Source: Azohydromonas lata NBRC 102462 (GTDB taxonomy: Bacteria > Pseudomonadota > Gammaproteobacteria > Burkholderiales > Burkholderiaceae_C). Taken from it: a stretch of 27,646 nucleotides of DNA. Below are positions 1-6,672 of this stretch, piece by piece. The translations under genes and the position numbers were made by a program. The stretch's first letter is position 1, and each line of letters starts with the position of its first letter. The stretch is from positions 1 to 27,646 of the forward strand of contig CAMCTE010000007.1 in assembly GCA_945878385.1 (NCBI GenBank), read 5' to 3'. The notes below the pieces were generated by a model. That model saw nothing but the letters and a program-made list of their open reading frames with translations, had not been told where the DNA came from and did not search any database.

Positions 1-1
1 C

Positions 2-484
2 TATGCGACCGGGCACGAGCCGGCGCCGGGCCGCTCCCAAGCCGGCGAGACCCCCTCGGGGGGCACCCGGCCCGCGGGCCGGTCTGGGGGCGCCCTTACG
101 TATGGTGACGTGTTCCACCAGAACGAAGTGGAGCAGAGCACCTACAACTTCGAGCACTCGAATGTGGACTTCCTGCTGCAGGCCTTTGCCGCGCACGAAG
201 GCAACGCCCAGCACCTGATGACGCAACAGTTGGCCCTGCCGGCCTATGAACAGGTGCTCAAGGCCGCGCACACCTTCAACCTGCTGGACGCACGCGGCGC
301 CATTTCCGTGACCGAGCGCGCGGCCTACATCGGCCGCATCCGCAACCTGGCACGCAGCGTGGCCGCCAGCTACCTGGACAGCCGGGCCCGCCTGGGCTTC
401 CCCTTGGCGCCCAAGGAATGGGCCGATGAAACCCTGGCCAAGCTGGCCGAGCAGCGCGAGCAGCAACAGAAGAAGGCGGCCTGA
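2..484 (+). CDS. glyQ: Glycyl-tRNA synthetase alpha subunit (3' part; 5' end outside window)
   Basis: This is the catalytic alpha subunit of the tetrameric (alpha2beta2) bacterial glycyl-tRNA synthetase, which charges tRNA-Gly in the cytoplasm. The recognisable core begins at nt 95 (LTYGDVFHQNEVEQS) and continues with FEHSN, LPAYEQVLKA, LLDARGAISVTERAAYIGRIR and the Lys-rich C-terminus typical of GlyQ. The frame is open back to nt 2, so the gene enters from the left; a GTG at 110 is an internal codon, not the start. The roughly 30 residues before nt 95 are Gly/Pro/Arg/Ala-rich and do not resemble GlyQ; they coincide with a palindromic GC-rich element (separate entry) that keeps the frame. The glyS start lies 5 nt after the stop, so the two subunits are almost certainly co-transcribed. 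Identity is very secure; the odd insert is the only uncertainty. Confidence 0.95.
   Translation, partial: YATGHEPAPGRSQAGETPSGGTRPAGRSGGALTYGDVFHQNEVEQSTYNFEHSNVDFLLQAFAAHEGNAQHLMTQQLALPAYEQVLKAAHTFNLLDARGAISVTERAAYIGRIRNLARSVAASYLDSRARLGFPLAPKEWADETLAKLAEQREQQQKKAA
14..94. repeat. GC-rich palindromic element lying in frame within glyQ
   Basis: The stretch contains several self-complementary blocks: CCGGCGCCGG (20-29), CCCCC/GGGGG around a TC loop (51-62), and the perfect 16-bp palindrome CCGGCCCGCGGGCCGG (67-82), partly enclosed by AGACC (48-52) and GGTCT (81-85). The pattern of CCCCCTCGGGGGG followed by a TGGGGGC motif resembles interspersed intergenic repeats common in Comamonadaceae-type genomes (recalled, not searched). 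Here it is translated without a stop as part of glyQ. The exact borders are a guess based on where GlyQ-like sequence resumes. Confidence 0.55.
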
Positions 485-489
485 AGACG

Positions 490-2667
490 ATGTCGAACAT
501 GAACGCAAGCGCCGCGAATTTGCTGGTGGAGTTGTTCGTTGAAGAGCTGCCGCCCAAGTCGCTGAAGAAGCTGGGTGCTGCCTTTGCCGAGTCCTTGGCG
601 GCCGGCCTGCGCGTGCAGGGGCTGGCATCAGACGCCAGTGTGGCCACCTCGTTCGCCACCCCGCGCCGCCTGGCCCTGCACCTCACGGCCGTGGCCGCGC
701 GTGCGGCCGACCGCCCGCAGCAGACCAAGCTGATGCCGGTGGCTGTGGGCTTGGACGCAGCCGGCCAGGCCACGCCGGCCTTGGTGAAGAAGCTGGCCTC
801 GATGGGCCTGGGCACGGAAGCCGCCGCAGGCCTGAAGCGCCAGGGCGAAGGCAAGGCCGAGACCTTGTTCCTGGATACGGTGTTGCCCGGCGCCACGCTG
901 GCCGAGGGCCTGCAGAAGGCGCTGGATGAGGCCCTGGCGGCGCTGCCCATTCCGAAGGTGATGAGCTACCAACTGGAGCAGGGCGGGCCCGATGTGAAGC
1001 CCGGCTGGACCAGCGTGAATTTCGTGCGCCCGGCGCATGGGCTGGTGGCGATGCACGGCGACGCTGTGGTGGGCGTGTCGGTGTTGGGCCTCACCGCCGG
1101 CCGCCACACGCAGGGCCATCGCTTTGAAGCACGCCTGCCGGCGATTGAACTGCGCCATGCCGACTCCTACGAGCAGCAACTGCATGAAGATGGTGCGGTG
1201 ATCGCGCGCTTCGACGCGCGCCAGGCCGAGATCGTGCGCCAGTTGGGCGCTGCCGCAGCCGCCCTGGGCTTGAAGCCGATTGAAGACGAGGCGCTGTTGG
1301 ACGAAGTGACTGCTTTGGTGGAGCGCCCCAATGTGCTCACCTGCCAGTTCGAGCCCGAATTCCTGGCCGTGCCGCAGGAGTGCCTGATTCTGACGATGAA
1401 GGCCAACCAGAAGTACTTCCCGCTGCTGGACAGCGCGGGCAAGCTCACCAACCGATTCCTGATCGTGAGCAACATTTCACCGGCCGATCCTTCGGCGGTG
1501 GTTCAGGGCAACGAACGCGTGGTGCGCCCGCGCCTGGCCGACGCCAAATTCTTTTTCGACCAGGACCGCAAGCGCACGCTGGCCGACCGGGTTCCCGGCC
1601 TGGACAAGGTGGTCTACCACGGCAAGCTGGGCACGCAGGGCCAGCGCACCGAGCGCGTGCGCGCCATTGCGCACGCCATCGTCAACCAGCTGCGCATGGC
1701 CACCGTGCCCTACACGGTGGAAGCCAAGGACGAATTCGAGGTGCTCGATTCCAAGGTGCAGCAGGCCGCCGTGCTGGCCAAGGCCGACCTGCTGACCGAC
1801 ATGGTGGGCGAGTTCCCCGAACTGCAGGGCACCATGGGCGCCTACTACGCGCGACACGAGGGCCTGCGCGACGGTGTGGCCATTGCCATCGAAGACCACT
1901 ACAAGCCGCGCTTTGCGGGCGACGCGCTGCCGCGCAACCACACCGGCACGGTGGTGGCCCTGGCCGACAAGCTCGAAACCCTGGTGGGCCTGTTCGGCAT
2001 CGGCCAGCTGCCCACGGGCGACAAGGACCCCTTCGCGCTGCGCCGCCACGCGCTGGGCGTGATCCGCATCCTGTCGGAGAAGAACCTGCCGCTGCAACTG
2101 CCCGAGTTGATGGCCTCTGCCGTGCCGGCTTTTGGTGAACTCATCACCGACCCGTCGGTGCCGCTGCTGGACTTCTTCTACGACCGCCTGGCGGTGTCGC
2201 TGCGCGACCAGGGCTATACCGCGCATGAAGTGGATGCGGTGCTGGCCCTGCGCCCGGCGCGCCTGGGCGAAGTGGGCAAGCGGCTGGAAGCGGTGCGGGC
2301 CTTTGCTGCGCTGCCCGAGGCGGCTTCGCTGGCTGCGGCCAACAAGCGTGTGTCCAACATCCTGAAGAAGGTGGAGGGGGCCTTGCCTGAAGGCGTGGAC
2401 GCGGCCCTGCTGCGCGAGGCGCCTGAGCAGGCCTTGGCCGCCGCGCTGGAAGCCGCTGCTCCTGCGGCACAACGCCAGTTCGATGCGCACGATTACACCG
2501 GTTCGTTGCAGGCCCTGGCCGTGCTCAAGGCGCCGGTGGACGCCTTCTTCGACGGCGTGATGGTCAATGCCGAAGACGAGGCCCTGCGCCGCAACCGCCT
2601 GGCGCTGCTGAAGCAGCTTCACGCAGCCATGAACCAAGTGGCCGACCTCTCACGCCTGGCAGCCTGA
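490..2667 (+). CDS. glyS: Glycyl-tRNA synthetase beta subunit
   Basis: This is the 725-residue beta subunit that partners GlyQ for tRNA-Gly recognition and charging. The N-terminus NLLVELFVEELPPKSLKKL is the family hallmark. Other conserved blocks are ECLILTMKANQKYFPL (near residue 300), GNERVVRPRLADAKFFFDQDRK (near 340), and an HD-like helical region around GEFPELQGTMGAYYARHEG (near 435). The last ~130 residues form a DALR-type anticodon-binding domain (YDRLAVSLRDQG). The length is slightly above the E. coli protein (about 690). The ATG at 490 follows the glyQ stop by 5 nt; an ATG at 499 is an alternative start, and neither has a strong Shine-Dalgarno, consistent with translational coupling to glyQ. 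Confidence 0.97.
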   Translation: MSNMNASAANLLVELFVEELPPKSLKKLGAAFAESLAAGLRVQGLASDASVATSFATPRRLALHLTAVAARAADRPQQTKLMPVAVGLDAAGQATPALVKKLASMGLGTEAAAGLKRQGEGKAETLFLDTVLPGATLAEGLQKALDEALAALPIPKVMSYQLEQGGPDVKPGWTSVNFVRPAHGLVAMHGDAVVGVSVLGLTAGRHTQGHRFEARLPAIELRHADSYEQQLHEDGAVIARFDARQAEIVRQLGAAAAALGLKPIEDEALLDEVTALVERPNVLTCQFEPEFLAVPQECLILTMKANQKYFPLLDSAGKLTNRFLIVSNISPADPSAVVQGNERVVRPRLADAKFFFDQDRKRTLADRVPGLDKVVYHGKLGTQGQRTERVRAIAHAIVNQLRMATVPYTVEAKDEFEVLDSKVQQAAVLAKADLLTDMVGEFPELQGTMGAYYARHEGLRDGVAIAIEDHYKPRFAGDALPRNHTGTVVALADKLETLVGLFGIGQLPTGDKDPFALRRHALGVIRILSEKNLPLQLPELMASAVPAFGELITDPSVPLLDFFYDRLAVSLRDQGYTAHEVDAVLALRPARLGEVGKRLEAVRAFAALPEAASLAAANKRVSNILKKVEGALPEGVDAALLREAPEQALAAALEAAAPAAQRQFDAHDYTGSLQALAVLKAPVDAFFDGVMVNAEDEALRRNRLALLKQLHAAMNQVADLSRLAA

Positions 2668-2706
2668 AGGCGGCTGGGGTTTCCTGACCACGACTGAACG
2701 AGCACC

Positions 2707-3282
2707 GTGCCGCATATTGCCCACCACGCCGTCAAGCTCATCATCCTGGGCCGGGACGGCGTGCTCAACCGCTACCGCGAAGACCATGTGAAGGAGCCGC
2801 AGGAGTGGGAACCCATTCCCGGCGCACTCGAGGCCGTGGCGCGGCTCAACCACGCGGGCTGGCATGCGGTGGTGGCCACCAACCAGGCCGGCATCGGGCG
2901 GGGGCTGATCGACATGGCCTCGCTCAATGCGGTGCACCAGGCCATGATCCGCCGCCTGGGTGACGCCGGCGGCCGTTTGGACGCCGTGTTCTTCTGCCCC
3001 CACACCCCGGAAGAGCAGTGTGACTGCCGCAAGCCCCTGCCGGGGATGATGCTGCAGATTGCGCAGCGCTACGGCATCGAACTGGCCGGTGTGCCGATGG
3101 TCAGCGACAACCTGCGCGACCTCAAGGCCGCCGTGGCCGCCGGTTGCCAACCGCACCTCGTGCGCACCGGGCGCGCTGCGGCACTGGACGATGAGCAGGT
3201 GGGTGCGCTGTTGCAGCAGGTGCCCGGCGCCCGGGTGCACCGCGACCTGCAGGCCTTGGCCGAAGCGCTGATGAAGCCCTGA
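2707..3282 (+). CDS. gmhB: GmhB-like D-glycero-manno-heptose-1,7-bisphosphate 7-phosphatase (HAD family)
   Basis: A 191-residue HAD-superfamily protein with a GTG start. It matches GmhB, which removes the C7 phosphate of heptose bisphosphate in the cytoplasm during ADP-heptose synthesis for LPS inner core. The zinc-site signature is intact (CPH at 97-99 and CDCRKP at 105-110), as are the TNQAGIGRG motif (near 58-66) and a loop IV motif reading SDNLRD (133-138) instead of the usual GDxxxD. Motif I reads ILGRDGVLN (residues 13-21): the first aspartate of DxDG, the HAD nucleophile, is replaced by Gly15, while Asp17 remains. This is either a clade-specific variant or a loss of canonical activity. 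It sits 39 nt after glyS and 21 nt before plsC, an order I recall as common in Burkholderiales. Confidence 0.85.
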   Translation: MPHIAHHAVKLIILGRDGVLNRYREDHVKEPQEWEPIPGALEAVARLNHAGWHAVVATNQAGIGRGLIDMASLNAVHQAMIRRLGDAGGRLDAVFFCPHTPEEQCDCRKPLPGMMLQIAQRYGIELAGVPMVSDNLRDLKAAVAAGCQPHLVRTGRAAALDDEQVGALLQQVPGARVHRDLQALAEALMKP

Positions 3283-3292
3283 TGAAGCCCTG
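3271..3292 (+). repeat. 11-bp tandem duplication across the gmhB stop
   Basis: ATGAAGCCCTG occurs twice in direct succession (3271-3281 and 3282-3292), and a third partial unit ATGAG begins at 3293. The gmhB stop codon (TGA, 3280-3282) is at the junction of the two copies. The second copy lies in the short spacer before plsC. Confidence 0.9.
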
Positions 3293-3303
3293 ATGAGACC
3301 GCC

Positions 3304-4047
3304 ATGCTGAGCCTCGTCCGTTCCATCACCTTCTTCCTGTGGATGGCCCTCACGGTCGTTCCTTGGGGCATCGGCTCGCTGCTCATGTCGATCTTCGTGC
3401 GCGGCGATCCCCTGTACTGGTACACGATGGGGTGGTTGCGTTTGGCGGTGTGGGGCGCGCGGGTCATCTGCGGCGTGCGCCATCGTGTGCAGGGTATGGA
3501 CCACCTGCCCGCACCTGACGCACTCACACCGGTGATCCTGGTTCCGAAGCACCAGTCCACCTGGGAAACCTTCGCCTTCCCTACGATCATGAGTCACCCC
3601 TTGGCCTATGTGTTCAAGAAGGAACTGCTGATGGTGCCCTTCTTCGGCTGGGCCATGGGGCGCTTGGACATGATCCACATCGACCGCAGCAAGCGAGCCG
3701 AAGCCTGGAGCAAGGTGGCCGAGCAGGGCCGGCGCCTTATGTACCGCGGCGTGTGGGTGATCATGTTCCCCGAGGGCACGCGCACGCCGCGCGGCTCACA
3801 AGGCACCTACAAGGCCGGGGCCTCGCGCCTGGCGGTGGTCACCGGGGCCTACCTGGTGCCCATTGCGGTGACCTCGGCCCGGTGCTGGCCGCGCAAGTCC
3901 TTCCTCTTGCGCCCCGGCGTGATCGATGTGTCCATCGGCCAGCCCATTGCGTCGGCCGGGCGTGACCCCGAAGAACTCATGCGCGAGGTGGAGGCCTGGA
4001 TCGAGGCCGAGATGCGGCGATTGGACCCCGAGGCCTACCGGACCTAA
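3304..4047 (+). CDS. plsC: 1-acyl-sn-glycerol-3-phosphate acyltransferase
   Basis: A 247-residue membrane-associated acyltransferase of the PlsC/LPLAT family, which converts lysophosphatidic acid to phosphatidic acid in phospholipid synthesis. A hydrophobic N-terminal segment (residues 5-32) probably anchors it in the inner membrane. The catalytic block reads PKHQSTWETF (His83, with Glu88 where many homologues have Asp in the HX4D motif), and the glycerol-phosphate-binding block is FPEGTRTPRG (155-164). An IDRSKRAEA segment precedes the latter. As I recall, HQSTWE is usual in betaproteobacterial members, so the Glu is not a defect. The gene follows gmhB closely and is 11 nt upstream of the metallopeptidase gene, implying one operon. 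Confidence 0.92.
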   Translation: MLSLVRSITFFLWMALTVVPWGIGSLLMSIFVRGDPLYWYTMGWLRLAVWGARVICGVRHRVQGMDHLPAPDALTPVILVPKHQSTWETFAFPTIMSHPLAYVFKKELLMVPFFGWAMGRLDMIHIDRSKRAEAWSKVAEQGRRLMYRGVWVIMFPEGTRTPRGSQGTYKAGASRLAVVTGAYLVPIAVTSARCWPRKSFLLRPGVIDVSIGQPIASAGRDPEELMREVEAWIEAEMRRLDPEAYRT

Positions 4048-4058
4048 ACTCCGGCTCC

Positions 4059-5030
4059 ATGGCGGCGTTTGAACAACTGGCGTTCGGGTTCGGAGACGAG
4101 CCGAGCGTTGGTGTCGCTGTTGCTGCGCCATCGGTGGTGGTGACGACGGATGGCCGCAAGGCCTCGGAAGCCACAGCCGTGCATCGCACTCCCTTGCCGT
4201 CTGTGCAACCCGGCGCTTTCACACCCACCGCTGCGGACGCGGGTACTCCCCGCTCAACCTCAACCTCAACCTCAGCCGACCCGCCTTCCCCAGTGGCCCA
4301 CCCCCAGGCCAGCCGTGACATTCTGTTGTCGGGCCAGCGCGTGCGCTACGCCTTTCGCCGCGGCAAGCGCCGCACCATCGGCTTCGTCGTGGGGCCCGAG
4401 GGCCTGAGCGTGAGTGCGCCGCGTTGGGTGGGCCTACAGGAGGTGGAAGCTGCGCTCTTGGAGAAGGGCTCCTGGATTCTGCGCAAGCTTCAGGAGCAGG
4501 GCGAGCGCAATCGGCGCCTGAAGGCGGCCCGTATCGTCTGGGCTGATGGCGCGGTGCTGCCTTACCTGGGGCGGGAGGTGACACTGGTCTTGGATGCCGC
4601 GGGCTTGAGTGCTCCAGGGGCTGCCGTGCTGGATGCCGAGACCGCTGAACTGCGACTGAGTCTGCCCGCAGACGCCCAGGCCGAGCGCATTCGCGATGTG
4701 GTGCACAGTTGGTGGCAGCGCCAGGCCAAGCGCTTGTTTGAAGAGCGTTGCGCGCTGTATGCGCAGCGCCTGGGTGTGCGCCTGAGCAAGCTGTCGCTGA
4801 GTTCGGCACAAACGCGCTGGGGCAGTGCCACGGCCGACGGCGCGGTGCGCCTGAACTGGCGGCTGATCCAGTTTCCCTTGAGCACCATCGACTACGTGGT
4901 GGTGCATGAATTGGCGCACCTGCGTGAGATGAACCACAGCGCGGCCTTCTGGGATGTGGTGCGGTCGGTGTTGCCTTCGTTCGAGACGGCGCAGGCGCCG
5001 CTGAAGCAGGCGGTGCCCTTGGGCGATTGA
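4059..5030 (+). CDS. YgjP-like (DUF45/M48-type) zinc metallopeptidase
   Basis: A 323-residue protein whose C-terminal half is the YgjP/DUF45 domain: TRWGSA (252-257), YVVVHELAHLREMNHSAAFW with the zinc ligands of HExxH (His283, Glu284, His287) and third ligand His293. It is a predicted cytoplasmic metallopeptidase related to SprT-like and M48 proteins; the physiological substrate of the family is not well established. The first ~85 residues are a low-complexity Thr/Ser/Pro/Ala-rich extension with a run of alternating Ser-Thr encoded by a hexanucleotide repeat (4254-4274). The conserved domain begins near residue 88 (ILLSGQRVRYAFRRGKRRTIGF). The ATG at 4059 lies 11 nt after the plsC stop; a later start would remove only the low-complexity arm, so the true N-terminus is uncertain. 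Confidence 0.88.
   Translation: MAAFEQLAFGFGDEPSVGVAVAAPSVVVTTDGRKASEATAVHRTPLPSVQPGAFTPTAADAGTPRSTSTSTSADPPSPVAHPQASRDILLSGQRVRYAFRRGKRRTIGFVVGPEGLSVSAPRWVGLQEVEAALLEKGSWILRKLQEQGERNRRLKAARIVWADGAVLPYLGREVTLVLDAAGLSAPGAAVLDAETAELRLSLPADAQAERIRDVVHSWWQRQAKRLFEERCALYAQRLGVRLSKLSLSSAQTRWGSATADGAVRLNWRLIQFPLSTIDYVVVHELAHLREMNHSAAFWDVVRSVLPSFETAQAPLKQAVPLGD
4254..4275 (+). repeat. Hexanucleotide (TCAACC)n microsatellite inside the YgjP-like gene
   Basis: Three and a half copies of the 6-bp unit TCAACC encode the alternating Ser/Thr run at residues 66-72. Because the unit is a multiple of three, gain or loss of copies would lengthen or shorten the linker without breaking the frame. Confidence 0.8.
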
Positions 5031-5048
5031 GGCCTTGGGCCTGCCGTG

Positions 5049-5066
5049 CGCGGCCTTGCGGCCGCG
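5049..5066. other. Perfect stem-loop between the YgjP-like and amidohydrolase genes
   Basis: CGCGGCC (5049-5055) pairs with GGCCGCG (5060-5066) around a TTGC loop, 19 nt after the upstream stop. There is no following T tract, so it is not a classical intrinsic terminator. It may weaken read-through or stabilise the 3' end of the upstream operon. Confidence 0.4.
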
Positions 5067-5099
5067 TGACCGAAACCGCTGTGTGGGGAGACCTTCCCG

Positions 5100-6668
5100 A
5101 TGATGAGCCCTGATGACCTCGAACGGCTGATGCCCGCCGAAGCGCTTCGCTTCCGCTCGCCCATTCCCCTGCAGCCGGTCTCCAGCGAAGAGTTCACACC
5201 GGGCCCGCAGAATCCGGTGCAACAGCGCCTGCAGGCCCGCCTGGCCCGCCTGGGTGATGAACTGGCGCGACACCAGGGCCTCAGCCGCCGCGCCTTCTTC
5301 CAAAGTGCGGCGGGCATGGCCGCGGCTTTCGTGGCCATGAACGAAGCCTACGGCAGTACGCAGGGCCCGCTGTATGACGCCAGCCTGGCCGAAGCGGCCG
5401 ACCCCGCACGCGCTGCCGAGCGTGCGAGAGCGCTGCGCGGTCAGTTCATCATGGACATGCACACCCACTTCCTGCGTGAAGACACACGGCTTGAAGGCTT
5501 CGTGCGCTCGCGCGAGGCGGTGGGCAAGGCGGGTTGGAACCCGGCGCTGGCGGGCAAGCCGCAGACCATCGACGACCTGAAGTTCGCCAACTACTTCAAG
5601 GAAATCTGGCTGGACAGCGACACGCAGGTGGCGCTGATTTCAGGCTCGGGCTCGGAAGACCCGCGCGACTGGTTTCTCACCAATGGCCAGAAGGCACAGG
5701 TGCGTTCGGACGTGAATGCAAAGGCCGGTGTGCGCCGCCTGTTCTCGCATGCCATCTTCATGCCTGGCCTGCCCGGTTGGCTCGATAAGGTCGATGAAGA
5801 TTTGGCGCTGCACAAGCCCGACAGCTTCAAGGGCTACACGGTGGGTGACAACACCAACAAGCACCTGGCCCGCCACCCCTGGCACCTCGATGACGAGAAA
5901 CTGCTTTACCCCTTCTACGAGAAGCTGGTGAAGGCCTCGAAGGACAAACCCAGCCTGCGCAATGTGTGTGTGCACAAGGGCCTGTTCCCGCCCTCGGTCA
6001 CCCAGCGGTTTCCAAACCTGTTGCAGTACGCCGATGTCCATGATGTGGGCCGCGCCGCGCGCGACTGGCCGCAGCTCAACTTCATCATCTACCACTCGGG
6101 CTTCCGCTACACCGGTGCGCAGGACGCGGGTTGGGCGCAGTTCGAGCAGACCGGCCGCATCGATTGGGTGACCGATCTGGCTGAGATTCCGCAGAAGTTC
6201 GGCGTGAAGAATGTGTACGGCGACCTGGGGCAGATCTTTGCGCAGAGCACGATTGCGCAGCCCCTGCTGTGCGCGGCCATGATGGGGCAGCTGATTCAAG
6301 GCCTGGACGCCGACCATGTGGTGTGGGGCACCGATGCGGTGTGGACGGGCGCGCCGCAGTGGCAGATTGAGGCGCTGCGGCGCTTGGAGATTCCGGAAGG
6401 CCTGCGCGCGAAACACGGTTTCGCGCCGCTTGGCGCAGCCGATGGCGCGGTGAAGAACGCCATCTTCGGCGAGAACTCGGCCCGCCTGTATGGCTATACG
6501 TCGGCTGAGCGCGCCGCGCTGCCGGGTGACCGGGTGGCGCAAGCCAAGCTCGACTATGACCTGGCCGGTGGCGGGGCGCGCACGAACCGGCGCTACGGCT
6601 TCGTGGCATGCAGCCCCCACGACGCTTATGCAGCCGAGATGGCCCGCTCGGTGACCTTGAAGAGGTGA
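5100..6668 (+). CDS. Amidohydrolase-2 family metal-dependent hydrolase with Tat-like motif
   Basis: A 522-residue TIM-barrel amidohydrolase (Amidohydro_2, ACMSD-like superfamily). Metal-site candidates appear in the expected order: MDMHTHF (His121, His123), VCVHKGL (His292), IIYHSGF (His332) and VVWGTDAVW (Asp412). The substrate cannot be read from sequence. Residues 61-82 (LSRRAFFQSAAGMAAAFVAM) look like a twin-arginine export signal, but 60 residues precede the RR pair, unusually long for a Tat n-region. No later in-frame ATG or GTG close to the RR was found, and the start at 5100 has a good Shine-Dalgarno (GGGGAG, 5085-5090). The stop is 4 nt before the next gene, which shares its ribosome-binding region with this 3' end, so they are probably coupled. 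GC content looks like the core genes. Confidence 0.82.
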   Translation: MMSPDDLERLMPAEALRFRSPIPLQPVSSEEFTPGPQNPVQQRLQARLARLGDELARHQGLSRRAFFQSAAGMAAAFVAMNEAYGSTQGPLYDASLAEAADPARAAERARALRGQFIMDMHTHFLREDTRLEGFVRSREAVGKAGWNPALAGKPQTIDDLKFANYFKEIWLDSDTQVALISGSGSEDPRDWFLTNGQKAQVRSDVNAKAGVRRLFSHAIFMPGLPGWLDKVDEDLALHKPDSFKGYTVGDNTNKHLARHPWHLDDEKLLYPFYEKLVKASKDKPSLRNVCVHKGLFPPSVTQRFPNLLQYADVHDVGRAARDWPQLNFIIYHSGFRYTGAQDAGWAQFEQTGRIDWVTDLAEIPQKFGVKNVYGDLGQIFAQSTIAQPLLCAAMMGQLIQGLDADHVVWGTDAVWTGAPQWQIEALRRLEIPEGLRAKHGFAPLGAADGAVKNAIFGENSARLYGYTSAERAALPGDRVAQAKLDYDLAGGGARTNRRYGFVACSPHDAYAAEMARSVTLKR

Positions 6669-6672
6669 GCCC

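Noticed and set aside
110..484. A short independent gene starting at GTG 110
   Set aside because: The frame continues upstream to nt 2 and encodes LTYGDV, the conserved GlyQ block, so this is the interior of glyQ.
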